Assembly (NCBI RefSeq): GCF_009662475.1
Contig: NZ_CP045571.1
Coordinates: 1,672,501-1,736,500, forward strand
DNA: 64,000 bases
Reading direction: 5' to 3'
DNA from: Acidithiobacillus thiooxidans ATCC 19377
Lineage (GTDB): Bacteria > Pseudomonadota > Gammaproteobacteria > Acidithiobacillales > Acidithiobacillaceae
A program made the translations under genes and the position numbers. The notes below the pieces were generated by a model. That model did no database searches, was not told where the DNA came from, and saw only the letters and a list, made by a program, of their open reading frames with translations. Below, in pieces: positions 17,825 to 26,336 of this stretch (its first letter is position 1; every line of letters starts with the position of its first letter).

Positions 17825-17890
17825 ACACGGAAAAAAGGCACTTAATAAAACCAAAAAGAGCGTTGACCCGTGCCAAGCTATGCACTCCAA
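17825..17890 (+). promoter_or_regulatory. Promoter module copy H (before the 18033 gene)
   Basis: ATAACACG then GAAAAAAGGC starting at 17830, then TTAATAAAA, with a TATGCA-like box at 17879. The A-tract and TTAAT match the other copies; the distance to the -10-like box is a few bases longer. Confidence 0.55.
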
Positions 17891-18032
17891 GCTCTCTCGA
17901 CTTTCTTCGAGGGCGACCGTCCAGGGCGTTACACTGGAAATTTCCGCAGACAGGTCGCTCCTGTTTGCCTTTTGTCCCTTGGGGGTCATGTGCCCTCAAG
18001 GCCATGATCCCCTCCTACGTAGGAGAGAAACC

Positions 18033-18539
18033 ATGGAACTGTTGTTTATTTCGTTATTTTTCTGGGCAGCTGTTATTTGGGCCATTAGAACGGCCATTGT
18101 GTCCCGCAAAACCGGCCATGAGGCCACTATCGCCAAGGCGCAGGCGGAAATCGCTCGCCTCAAGGCGGAACAAGCCGGCGTAGTTCAGCCGGCCGCACCA
18201 GCCCCTGCTCCCAAGGTAGGTCCGTCAAAGGCTGCCACCGCTGCGAAAGCAGTAGGTAAGGCTGCCGCCTGGACTGCTCCACGCATCGTTGCTGGGACTG
18301 CAGTCGTTAGCAAGGCCTCCGTCAAGGGAGCCAAAGCAACCATCGTTCAAGTGAGCGAATGGAAAAAGGCCAAAGCAGCGGCGAAAGCCCCTGTGCAGCC
18401 TGCCGAAACCCCTGCCTCTGGCGGCAATGTGTTGACGCCTGAACAGGAAAAAACCATGACCGAAACCCCCGCATTTATGCGCGCTGGTAAGGTCATCAAC
18501 CTCGCAGAACAACGCGATTCTCGCCATACGCTGCACTAA
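18033..18539 (+). CDS. Single-pass membrane protein with Ala/Lys-rich tail
   Basis: A 168-residue protein starting at the ATG preceded by TAGGAGAG; the frame is open 153 bases further upstream but that part has no ribosome site. Residues 1-20 form a membrane anchor, residues 25-50 a charged helix, followed by a Pro/Ala linker and an Ala/Lys-rich region resembling histone H1-like tails (KAATAAKAVGKAAAWTAPR). Such a tail could bind DNA or form a flexible helix. It has its own promoter module and terminator, so it is a one-gene transcription unit. Confidence 0.65.
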   Translation: MELLFISLFFWAAVIWAIRTAIVSRKTGHEATIAKAQAEIARLKAEQAGVVQPAAPAPAPKVGPSKAATAAKAVGKAAAWTAPRIVAGTAVVSKASVKGAKATIVQVSEWKKAKAAAKAPVQPAETPASGGNVLTPEQEKTMTETPAFMRAGKVINLAEQRDSRHTLH

Positions 18540-18554
18540 GCAGTTGTATGAGGG

Positions 18555-18580
18555 AAAGGGGCTTCGGCCCCTTTTTTTTG
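18555..18580 (+). terminator. Intrinsic terminator
   Basis: Perfect stem AAAGGGGC-TTCG-GCCCCTTT with a run of eight T, right after the 18033-18539 gene. Confidence 0.93.
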
Positions 18581-18592
18581 TCCCGCAAAAAC

Positions 18593-18616
18593 GATCAAGA
18601 GATCAAATTGATCCCG
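18593..18616. repeat. GATCAAATTGATC palindrome, copy 5
   Basis: Sequence GATCAAGAGATCAAATTGATCC, the reverse orientation of copies 2 and 3 (the TTGATC half-site is now on the left). It lies between the terminator at 18580 and the 3' end of the EexN-like gene. Confidence 0.8.
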
Positions 18617-18766
18617 CGATTACCAATCCGCCCTCGCATGCAGCCGCATTCTTCAAGCAGCAAGCAGTCTTCACACAGCATTTTGTTAACGTCAAAAAGC
18701 ACAGGTCCATTGCGCTTTATCACATCCAAACGCAGCATTAGTGGATAGCCTTTGAGCAATAGGGAA

Positions 18767-19162
18767 TTATCCTGATTTTTTATCTCCAGTTTTATCGCAG
18801 CTAGCAAAATTACCACCATTTTCAAGGCAATTATTATATGCACGCATCTGTGCTTCGCCTTGCTGTGCCTCTTTCGGCAAGGCTGCCATTCCTTTATCTA
18901 TGGATTTGATTGTATTCAGATATGATTGATGTTCTTTTTGGCTAATGATATTGGATGCTGCCCTTTCAGCTTGCGTACAAGACTTACTATGCATTTGGGT
19001 GTCAAGGGATTGGCCTGCACACCATTTGTTTTCTGCGCGCATGTCCGCTGTATGCTTCTCGTACCATTTTTCACTGTGCCCGCCGTACGGTCCGTTGTTG
19101 GCACATCCGGCAAGAGCCAGAACCGTAAAGATGGCGGCGATATGAGCAATTTTCACATTCAT
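18767..19162 (-). CDS. EexN-like entry-exclusion lipoprotein
   Basis: A 131-residue lipoprotein: N-terminal signal with lipobox LALAGC (Cys at residue 20), then a short mature domain. The mature start SEKWYEKHTADMRAENKWCAG...CTQAERAASN has the W-Y...H, K-W-C and C...A pattern of the EexN family, which blocks entry of a second copy of the element at the mating-pair channel. A second Cys pair (NNCLENGGNFASC) lies near the C-terminus. It is transcribed opposite to the surrounding transfer genes. The assignment is by motif recognition. Confidence 0.7.
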   Translation of the reverse strand: MNVKIAHIAAIFTVLALAGCANNGPYGGHSEKWYEKHTADMRAENKWCAGQSLDTQMHSKSCTQAERAASNIISQKEHQSYLNTIKSIDKGMAALPKEAQQGEAQMRAYNNCLENGGNFASCDKTGDKKSG

Positions 19163-19380
19163 GTTGATTCAATCTCCTTGTTTCGTGCCTTGATGAACCC
19201 CAAACAATAGCCGTACATGACAATAACTTCTCTGCTTTGGCTGGTCATTATGCGATCATTCTACCATGCTTAGAAACGACCTCTTGTTGGCTCCTGGATC
19301 TGTAGCAAACAAAGCGCGCCCAGAGCACACTCTGCATTCACGCCGTCACCAGCATGGACAAAACGATATCGGTTATATAC
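19163..19380. other. Intergenic region upstream of the EexN-like gene
   Basis: Contains an AAGGAG ribosome site for the minus-strand EexN-like gene (19168-19180 region) and A/T-rich promoter-like stretches. No gene seen. Confidence 0.4.
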
Positions 19381-19386
19381 AAAAAA

Positions 19387-19410
19387 CCGATCAAGAGATC
19401 AAATTGATCC
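19387..19410. repeat. GATCAAATTGATC palindrome, copy 6
   Basis: Same orientation and flanks as copy 5 (AACCGATCAAGAGATCAAAT on the left), about 55 bp upstream of promoter module D of the virB8 operon. Confidence 0.8.
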
Positions 19411-19449
19411 CGCAAAACGCGGCTATTCACTGCAAATACCCTACTGCAT

Positions 19450-19520
19450 CAGAAATAACGCGAAAAATACCCGCTTTATTACACACCATTTGACTGGACA
19501 TCCCCCTATATTGGCTCATC
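19450..19520 (+). promoter_or_regulatory. Promoter module copy D (before virB8)
   Basis: CAGAAATAACGC then GAAAAATACC starting at 19462, TTTATTACACAC, and a -10-like TATATT at 19507-19512, 45 bp after the reference G as in copies B and E. Confidence 0.7.
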
Positions 19521-19550
19521 AGCAATTTTCATCCAATACAGGGGCCGATT

Positions 19551-20234
19551 TTGGCGAAAGAACCGGAGAACATCCCAGCGACACACCGCACCGAAGCGGT
19601 TAAAGGCTTATGGTATGAAGCCTATGGCAAACCCATCGTAGAAAGAAATCGCATGTTCGTGCTCTTTTTACTGATTCTGCTGGCTTTTATCTCCCTCAGT
19701 TGGACCATCATCTTACTGATTCCCCGACATGTGGATGTGCCCTGGACAGTGCCTGTCAATCCCAAAACCGGCGAACCCATCAGCCGCCCGATTGAAATTA
19801 CCCGAGCCTACACCCCATCCCAACTGCAGATTCAGTATTTCGCGGCGAAATGGTTGCGGGATCTTTTTACCATCAACCCTGCCCTGACCATGAAATACAT
19901 CACCCATGATTATTTGCAAACCACGCACGATGGCACTAAAGAAATCAAACAATGGGAGCATGTCCATCAGCCCATCGCCCGCATGGAAGCCCATCCCGGA
20001 TTCTACGCGACGGCCTCCATTCTCAGTACCAGCTTCATGGGTAACGGCAACCTGTTTATTCGTGTCCAGCAAAACCTCCATCACCACAGCGGCAATAATA
20101 CGGTACGACTCTGGAATTGCACCCTTTCCTACACGCTGATTCCGCCAACTACGGTTTCGCAAGCCTATCAGGATCCTATCGGCTTTTATGTCGATGAATT
20201 TGTCTGCACCCGCAGCCTTCAAAACCCGTCGTAA
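19551..20234 (+). CDS. virB8: VirB8/TrbF-like channel protein
   Basis: A 227-residue bitopic inner-membrane protein that scaffolds the secretion channel. It starts at TTG with AGGGG upstream. A single membrane helix lies at about residues 35-57, then a periplasmic VirB8 domain with LQIQYFAAKWLRDLFTINPALT and a C-terminal beta-rich part. Length and topology are normal. First gene of the virB8-virB9-virB10-transglycosylase-pil operon. Confidence 0.87.
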   Translation: MAKEPENIPATHRTEAVKGLWYEAYGKPIVERNRMFVLFLLILLAFISLSWTIILLIPRHVDVPWTVPVNPKTGEPISRPIEITRAYTPSQLQIQYFAAKWLRDLFTINPALTMKYITHDYLQTTHDGTKEIKQWEHVHQPIARMEAHPGFYATASILSTSFMGNGNLFIRVQQNLHHHSGNNTVRLWNCTLSYTLIPPTTVSQAYQDPIGFYVDEFVCTRSLQNPS

Positions 20235-20243
20235 GAGGAAAAC

Positions 20244-21092
20244 ATGATTATGCGCCATTCTCTTTTCGCTTCTCGCAAAACCCCTGCCGCCGCGCGGAAA
20301 CCGAGCAGAATCGGTACCCGTTTACTGGTACTGACAGCGCTGTCACTGGGCACCATACCCATCGCCTACGCACAAGGGGCTATTCCTATCTTTTCACCCG
20401 ACAGCCGCCATGTCGTGCATTTCGATTACAGTCCGCAGGATGTGTTCCATATCAAAACACAACCGCACATGGTCACCGACTTGCGGCTGAGCCCTGGTGA
20501 GGTCATGGAAATGCTTATCCTGGGAAATACCAAACAATGGATTTCCGCCGATGCACCGGGGAATGTTTTTCTGAAACCCACCCAACCCGGGCTGACGACA
20601 TCCGGTACCCTGGTCACCAATCTGCGTACCTACCAACTGCTCATTACGTCTTCCAATAACCAGAACTGGTATCAACAAGTCTCCTGGAACACCGGAACCA
20701 TGATTGCCTTACAGAATCATGCAGTCAGCAATATGGCGGCCCTGACTGATCTACAGAAAATCCCTACACTACCGCACCTCCCCACCCCAAAGCCTGCTGT
20801 GCATCCTGGACAGTCAGCCAGCATCAAGGCGGTCAGTAATCTGCATTTCGATTACCGCATTTCCGGCCACGCCAGTTTCCGGCCCAGTGAAGTTTTCGAC
20901 AACGGGACCTTCACCTGGATCAAAATCCCCGATAGAGGGAACGGGGCCATGCCGGTTGTATTTGTGCGGGAACATGGCGAATACGTGATTACCAATTACA
21001 CCGTAAAAGGCCGCTATCTCATCGTGCAGCAGCTTTTCCATAAAGCCAAGCTACGCATTGGCGACCGCGTTGTCACCATCACCCGGCAGTAA
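20244..21092 (+). CDS. virB9: VirB9/TrbG-like outer channel protein
   Basis: A 282-residue exported protein with a signal peptide (residues 1-44, cleavage near AYA-QGAIP). The N-terminal domain shows the CagX/VirB9 pattern (VHFDYSPQDVFHIKTQPHMVTDLRLSPGE), and the C-terminal domain includes FDNGTFTWIKIPDRG...PVVFVREHGEYVITNYTVKGRYLIV, the conserved end of VirB9. With VirB10 it forms the periplasm-spanning core. A GAGGAAAAC ribosome site precedes the ATG. Confidence 0.92.
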   Translation: MIMRHSLFASRKTPAAARKPSRIGTRLLVLTALSLGTIPIAYAQGAIPIFSPDSRHVVHFDYSPQDVFHIKTQPHMVTDLRLSPGEVMEMLILGNTKQWISADAPGNVFLKPTQPGLTTSGTLVTNLRTYQLLITSSNNQNWYQQVSWNTGTMIALQNHAVSNMAALTDLQKIPTLPHLPTPKPAVHPGQSASIKAVSNLHFDYRISGHASFRPSEVFDNGTFTWIKIPDRGNGAMPVVFVREHGEYVITNYTVKGRYLIVQQLFHKAKLRIGDRVVTITRQ

Positions 21093-21101
21093 GGAGCAAT
21101 C

Positions 21102-22508
21102 ATGGCGGACAATAATGACGACATCTTAAGCCTGGGTCCGGAAACGCCGGATTCGGGATCCTCCGGCAGCGCGAACACCGGGGGAGCACCATCCCAAAAA
21201 GGGCCGGCTTCACGAAAGATTGCGGGCAAGCCGGCTACAGGCGGCGAAAGTACCCATCGCCGCCTGTACAAGCGCCTGCCTTTCATCCTGCTTTTTCTGG
21301 TGATAGCGATTATTTTCATGCTCTTTATCGTCAAAGGCATGGTCAGCGCCGGTATTCATCAGGCCATACAAAGTCCCTCCTCCCAGGCAGCGAAGCAGAA
21401 ACGGCTGTCTTATGCGCATGAGCAACAAAATGAAATCAACAGCATTAAAAGAATGTTGCGAGAAGAACAGGAGGAAAAACCGTCAACGGCACAGCCGCAC
21501 CATACCCATCATACGCATGCGCAACAACCTGCAGGCCCCACCTTAGGGCCGGGTATTCCGGGCAATGCGACCAATGCCAATGCGGCAGCCGCCCAAGTGA
21601 AAGCCGTAGAAATTGCCGACAGTCCACTCGTTTCCCTGCGCGGCACGATTCCTCCGCCCCAAACTCGTTCAAGTACCTCTGGTTACGCGCCCAATTCGCC
21701 TGAAGCCATAGAAAAAAAGATCCAGCAACTGCAGGCCGAAAAACAGGCGGCCTACAAAAGCTTATCCGATAACAATCTGGGCATTACCAAAATGGAAAAG
21801 CTGGCCATGGATGCTGCGGGATTGCATGGACAGGCCTCAGCCGCACAAAGCGATTCTGGAACCGACACGGACTGGGAAAAACAAAATGCGGGAAGCGCCG
21901 GATATGGCTCAGTCATCCCGACGCTGCCCAAATTGCACGGGGTCGCCTTGTACCCAGGCGCCATTATTCCTGCTGTGACCATTGGCCGGTTGAATACGCA
22001 AATCCCGGGACAAATCACCGCCCAGGTCACGCGCACGGTATATAGCCCCACCGGAGAACGGGCTATCCCGGCCGGCTCAAGATTGGTCGGTCGCTATGAC
22101 GGTCAGGTTTTTGATGGACAAAACCGCGTCATGATGGCCTTTACCCGCGTCATATTTCCCGATGGTAAAGAAGTGGCTCTGCATGGCATGAACGCTACCG
22201 GCCCCAAAGGGACCACCGGGGTGAATGGTAATCTACACACCCATTTCTGGACAGCCTTGGGGTCTTCCCTGCTCGTAGCCCTGATTACCGATGGGGTAGA
22301 CAGCATTCCTAATCCCAACAACTCCACCACCGGGAACACCTATATTGGCGGAGGTTCGTCGCCTACCCAGGCCGGCGCACAGGTCTTACAGCAACAAGCC
22401 AATAACTTGCTGCAGCCTTACACCAATATCCAACCCACGGTCACCATTCCGCCCGGCACCCCCTTTCGGATCATGGTGAACAAAACCATTCTGCTGCCAA
22501 CAGATTAA
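21102..22508 (+). CDS. virB10: VirB10/TrbI-like core channel protein
   Basis: A 468-residue protein spanning from inner to outer membrane. A cytoplasmic start rich in Gly/Ser is followed by one membrane helix (about residues 50-75), a His/Pro/Ala-rich periplasmic linker, and the conserved TrbI domain from about residue 270 (VALYPGAIIPAVTIGRLNTQIPGQITAQVTRTVY and RAIPAGSRLVGRYDGQ). The C-terminus ends IPPGTPFRIMVNKTILLP, as in the family. Order virB8-9-10 is canonical. Confidence 0.94.
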   Translation: MADNNDDILSLGPETPDSGSSGSANTGGAPSQKGPASRKIAGKPATGGESTHRRLYKRLPFILLFLVIAIIFMLFIVKGMVSAGIHQAIQSPSSQAAKQKRLSYAHEQQNEINSIKRMLREEQEEKPSTAQPHHTHHTHAQQPAGPTLGPGIPGNATNANAAAAQVKAVEIADSPLVSLRGTIPPPQTRSSTSGYAPNSPEAIEKKIQQLQAEKQAAYKSLSDNNLGITKMEKLAMDAAGLHGQASAAQSDSGTDTDWEKQNAGSAGYGSVIPTLPKLHGVALYPGAIIPAVTIGRLNTQIPGQITAQVTRTVYSPTGERAIPAGSRLVGRYDGQVFDGQNRVMMAFTRVIFPDGKEVALHGMNATGPKGTTGVNGNLHTHFWTALGSSLLVALITDGVDSIPNPNNSTTGNTYIGGGSSPTQAGAQVLQQQANNLLQPYTNIQPTVTIPPGTPFRIMVNKTILLPTD

Positions 22509-22521
22509 ACGGGTAAATAGC

Positions 22522-23367
22522 ATGTTTATAACAAACAACACCCATCCATCCCGTGGAATGATAGGCCGCAAGGGAAAGATTTTAAGGCGGCCCGTATCCC
22601 TATTAGGCCCGGTTTTACTGAGTCTGTGGGCAGGGTACCCAGTATCGGCCTATTCGGACACAGGGATTATTGCATTGAGCCAATATACACAAGCGTCACC
22701 CGCCCAGAGAACGGGGGCAGAAGCTGCCCAACCGAGCTCCACCGCATTGCCAGCCTCTGATGCCCATGACGGTTTAACCGGGCGGATTGCGTCGGCTATG
22801 GTGGCCGTATCCCGGCTGTACCACATTCCGTTAGGCCTGCTGCATGCCATCAGCCTGACGGAATCCGGCATTGGCAATCAGCCGTGGCCCTGGACCTTGA
22901 ATGTGTACGGCGTCCCCTATCGCTTTTCCTCCGCCCAACAAACCAGAGCCGCCGTGCGCGACTTTCTGGCCAGGGGGATTCAACTGGTCGATATCGGTCC
23001 CATGCAGGTAGATTGGCAATACCATCAAAACCAGTTGGGCAGCGTTACGGCGGCGGTCAACCCCCTGCGCAATGTAGCCGTGGCAGGACGTATTCTGAAA
23101 ACGGATTATGACCAGACCGGAACCTGGAGCGCGGCGGTCGGGTTATATCATGGCGGCGGCCCACAACGTCAAAACACCTACATTCAGGAAGTCTTTTCCC
23201 GCTGGCATCGAGCAAATAGCGCCGTGGATGGATACCCGGAAATCGGCACACTCCAACGTGTGCGTAGCCGTCCTATTTTCACGACCACCGGCGCTGCTCG
23301 TCAGCCCGCTGATTCCATTGTGGCCCTGGTGGGTCCACGCACTGCCCCATCGGCCACTCATAGTTAA
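22522..23367 (+). CDS. Lytic transglycosylase (VirB1/PilT-like)
   Basis: A 281-residue exported murein hydrolase. A signal sequence covers about residues 1-43. The SLT catalytic region has SLTESGIG with the catalytic Glu, then the motif QPWPWTLNVYGVPYRF seen in conjugation-associated transglycosylases, DIGPMQVDWQYH and the end motif SAAVGLYHGG. It opens the peptidoglycan for the channel and the thin pilus. It lies at the junction between the virB and pil gene sets and could serve both. Confidence 0.86.
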   Translation: MFITNNTHPSRGMIGRKGKILRRPVSLLGPVLLSLWAGYPVSAYSDTGIIALSQYTQASPAQRTGAEAAQPSSTALPASDAHDGLTGRIASAMVAVSRLYHIPLGLLHAISLTESGIGNQPWPWTLNVYGVPYRFSSAQQTRAAVRDFLARGIQLVDIGPMQVDWQYHQNQLGSVTAAVNPLRNVAVAGRILKTDYDQTGTWSAAVGLYHGGGPQRQNTYIQEVFSRWHRANSAVDGYPEIGTLQRVRSRPIFTTTGAARQPADSIVALVGPRTAPSATHS

Positions 23368-23382
23368 AGGAGCCTCTTCCTT

Positions 23383-24672
23383 ATGATTCCCCTGTACAAA
23401 AAAACGCTGTTTATAGCTTGCAGTGCTACCTTGAGCCTGTTCCTGGTGGGATGTGCCCAGACGCCATTACCCCAGGCCGCCGCTATCGGGCATTATCAAT
23501 TCGGTTATCGGGTCAATTCGCCCTCTGATATTGCTGCCCAAGTCTTTTCCGGGCAAAAGCACACCTATATCAGCCTGCCACAGAACGTCACTTTGCAGGC
23601 CGCCACAGGCAATGGGAAACTTTACGCGCCGAAAAAGCATGGCCCGTACTGGAGCGTCGATGGTCTGGCTACCCAATGGACCTTTGCCACCACGCGCGGC
23701 ATTGTCGTAGCCCAGGCAACGGGTGCTGCACGGGGAATGGCCCAGGTCAGTCAGGCCATTTCTGTTGTTCAATCGACAGCGCCCAAAATGACGCATCCAT
23801 CCGTACAGGTTTCTTTGCCCGATACAAAGAAAGCAGCCCATCCAGCCAAAAGCCTGGATGTTCCTGCCGATTGGTTGAAACCGACAAAAACCACGTCCAT
23901 GCAACCCGCTATCGACAAAAAGGTGAAAGCGGCGAAAGCAAAAACGCCGGTAAATGCTGCACCGCCCATGGCGCAACCACACCATCATGTCATCCTGATC
24001 CCCGGTTCCTATGGCCGCTCACTGCCCTTGGCCCAGGCGTTACAACGCATCCTGCCCGCCGGCTGGTCCAGCGTGATTCATCAACCTGTTTCCGGCTCGC
24101 TACCTGTGCTTTGGCATAAAGGCCCATGGACCCAAAGCCTGCAAAGAATGGCTCGAGACAATTTGTTGGTTGCGCAGGTTTCCTGGGCCAAAACACAAGT
24201 CTCCGTCAGTGCGTCTCCGGCGATGATGGCGGGCATTCCCCATCAGCATCCCGCGCCGAAAGTGACCCCCAAAGTGAAAAAAGCGGTGCAAACGTCATCC
24301 CACGTTCATCCTGTTGTGTCCGAAAAAAGACCCACACCAAAGCCGCATAACACGCATGAACCCAAAACCTTCCCGTGGGCACAAAGCGCTATTCTGCCCG
24401 CGCCAACGCCGATACAGCCTTTGCCGCCTGCACCCATTCATTTTGTGGCCAAACACCGGCAGATGCTGTCCCACGATCTGCGGGTTTATCTCCACAAAAA
24501 AGCCTGGCATCTGGCCTGGAATCTAACCAAGGATTATCCCATCAGCGTCGGCTTTACATTACAGGGAGACACCCGCCAGATCCTGCAAAAGCTGATGAAC
24601 CTCTACCCCATCATGATCACGGTGGATGCCGGCAATCGTACGGTGGTGGTGACCTCCAACACGCAATTTTAA
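23383..24672 (+). CDS. pilL: PilL-like lipoprotein with TcpQ-type C-terminus
   Basis: A 429-residue lipoprotein (lipobox LVGC, Cys at residue 24). Residues 35-110 (FGYRVNSPSDIAAQVFSGQKHTYISLP...) look like the N-terminal domain of VirB9/TrbG. A middle domain near residues 205-285 and a C-terminal domain near residues 355-425 (LRVYLHKKAWHLAWNLTKDYPI...QILQKLMNLYPI) both resemble TcpQ/PilL pilus-assembly repeats. Long Pro/His/Lys-rich linkers join them. PilL/TcpQ proteins help the secretin in the outer membrane. The VirB9-like start suggests a physical bridge between conjugation core and pilus. Confidence 0.72.
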   Translation: MIPLYKKTLFIACSATLSLFLVGCAQTPLPQAAAIGHYQFGYRVNSPSDIAAQVFSGQKHTYISLPQNVTLQAATGNGKLYAPKKHGPYWSVDGLATQWTFATTRGIVVAQATGAARGMAQVSQAISVVQSTAPKMTHPSVQVSLPDTKKAAHPAKSLDVPADWLKPTKTTSMQPAIDKKVKAAKAKTPVNAAPPMAQPHHHVILIPGSYGRSLPLAQALQRILPAGWSSVIHQPVSGSLPVLWHKGPWTQSLQRMARDNLLVAQVSWAKTQVSVSASPAMMAGIPHQHPAPKVTPKVKKAVQTSSHVHPVVSEKRPTPKPHNTHEPKTFPWAQSAILPAPTPIQPLPPAPIHFVAKHRQMLSHDLRVYLHKKAWHLAWNLTKDYPISVGFTLQGDTRQILQKLMNLYPIMITVDAGNRTVVVTSNTQF

Positions 24673-24692
24673 TCATCAGGAGCTTGAAAGCG

Positions 24693-26336
24693 ATGCGTAA
24701 AACCTTACAACACTTTCCCGTACGCTCATTGGGTATTGCCGTAGGGGCTGCTTTGGCCCTCAGCGGTTGCGCGCAGCCCAGTTTGCACACTATTGCCAAG
24801 CATCAACACCAAATGCTTGCACAAGCACAGGTTAATCGTCATGCCCTGCAATGGAATAATGACGGCATTTACGTGTCCCATCAGGCCGTAAATTACACAC
24901 CGGGGACCGGCAGCATCACGTTCAATAGCAACCATGCCCCGATTGGCGTCACCCTCAGCGCCCTGCTCCAGAAGCACGGGTATTCCCTGTTTTTTGCGGG
25001 TTCTGCATCCCCTTTGACCCATATTACCGCCAACATCGCCGGTGCGTCCTTCGAAAATGCTGTGCAACAACTGGCGTTATCAGCAGGTTATTGCGCGATT
25101 ATCCATCCCAACAGCCGTCGTGTGGTTATCGCAACGCATGGCACCTACTATTTCCGTTTGCCCACGGCCCTTTTCGGGAAATCGGCCACGTACAATGTGG
25201 GCGGAGATGCGGCAGCGGGGGGCAGTTCTTCCAGTGGCAGTTCCAGCGGCAGCATGGGTGGCGATATAGGTGGCAGCATGGGTGGCAGCACCGGTGGTAG
25301 CAGTTCTTCGGGCGGATCCTCCATCACGGCCGATTTCAACATCAGCGGAAAATCCCATAAGTCCACGATTTCCAGCCTCAAGAGCAATATTCAGGCATTA
25401 TTGGGGGCTGGTACGGTCACCATCAATCAAGGAACTGGCCTGGTCGCGGTAACGGGGGGCGCGCAAGGGCTCGCGCGTGTAAATGCTTTTATGCAGGAAT
25501 ATGTCCGCAGCGCCGGACGCACCGTTTCCCTGCATGTCGCTTTCCTTCAGGTGAGTCTCAACAATTCCATGCAGTACGGGATCAACTGGAGCAAAATCGT
25601 TCAGATTGCGGGAAACAATGCCCTCGACTTTTCTTTCCCGAACGCCGCCCCCGTTCTGAATAATTCCACGACCATTGGCAGTTCCGGGGCGTCCAGCAGC
25701 ACCAGTACCACATCCGGAGGCTCAGGCAGTACCAGCATTACCTATACCGGACAGAGCATCAGTAGCGTCGTCAAGGCCCTGCAATCCGTGACCAACACCC
25801 GCGTAATCTCTGCGCCTTACCTCTCCGCCCAGGATGGAACGCCGGCGACCATTTATTCCGGCCAGCAGTTGCCCTACATTGGCTCGGTCAGCAGCAATGT
25901 CACCGGTTTGTCCGGCACGTCGTCAACGGGGGCATCCTTTCAATATGTCTTGAATGGCATGTCGCTTTCCTTCACGCCGGATATTTTGAATGACCGGCTG
26001 GTTTCTCTGTCCATTATTCCGGTACTGTCTGAAGTCAATCGCTTTGTGGATGCTACTGTAGATGGCACACAACTGCAGGGGCCTGTGCAGGATCTGAAGC
26101 TAACCTATATGCACACCACGGTCCCCAATGGAAAGACCCTGATTATGGGCGGGGCCGATCAAATGACAGGCACCGATGATAACAGCGAAACCCCGGGCCT
26201 TGGAAAAATCCCGGTATTGGGTGACCTCTTCAAAGGCATTAATGACGAGGGCAAACGTAGTCAACTGGTGATTCTGATTCATGCGCAGATTCATCACGCA
26301 CCCGATTACAATCCGCTCATTGGGGAATCCCTGTGA
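24693..26336 (+). CDS. pilN: PilN-type outer-membrane secretin lipoprotein
   Basis: A 547-residue secretin forming the outer-membrane gate of the type IVb pilus. The start is the ATG after CAGGAG; the frame is open further upstream without support. Lipobox ALSGC (Cys at 26), N-domains (PIGVTLSALLQKHGYSLFF), a Gly/Ser/Met-rich linker at about residues 170-210, then N3-like and secretin domains ending GLGKIPVLGDLFKG. Order pilL-pilN-pilO-pilP-pilQ-pilR follows R64-type thin-pilus clusters. Its stop overlaps the pilO GTG start. Confidence 0.92.
   Translation: MRKTLQHFPVRSLGIAVGAALALSGCAQPSLHTIAKHQHQMLAQAQVNRHALQWNNDGIYVSHQAVNYTPGTGSITFNSNHAPIGVTLSALLQKHGYSLFFAGSASPLTHITANIAGASFENAVQQLALSAGYCAIIHPNSRRVVIATHGTYYFRLPTALFGKSATYNVGGDAAAGGSSSSGSSSGSMGGDIGGSMGGSTGGSSSSGGSSITADFNISGKSHKSTISSLKSNIQALLGAGTVTINQGTGLVAVTGGAQGLARVNAFMQEYVRSAGRTVSLHVAFLQVSLNNSMQYGINWSKIVQIAGNNALDFSFPNAAPVLNNSTTIGSSGASSSTSTTSGGSGSTSITYTGQSISSVVKALQSVTNTRVISAPYLSAQDGTPATIYSGQQLPYIGSVSSNVTGLSGTSSTGASFQYVLNGMSLSFTPDILNDRLVSLSIIPVLSEVNRFVDATVDGTQLQGPVQDLKLTYMHTTVPNGKTLIMGGADQMTGTDDNSETPGLGKIPVLGDLFKGINDEGKRSQLVILIHAQIHHAPDYNPLIGESL

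Noticed and set aside
18595-18843. 82-codon minus-strand frame with a Cys cluster (CEDCLLLEECGC)
   Set aside because: It overlaps the EexN-like gene end, the ribosome site is poorly spaced, and part of it is the palindrome; possible as a 47-residue gene from 18738 but not supported enough.
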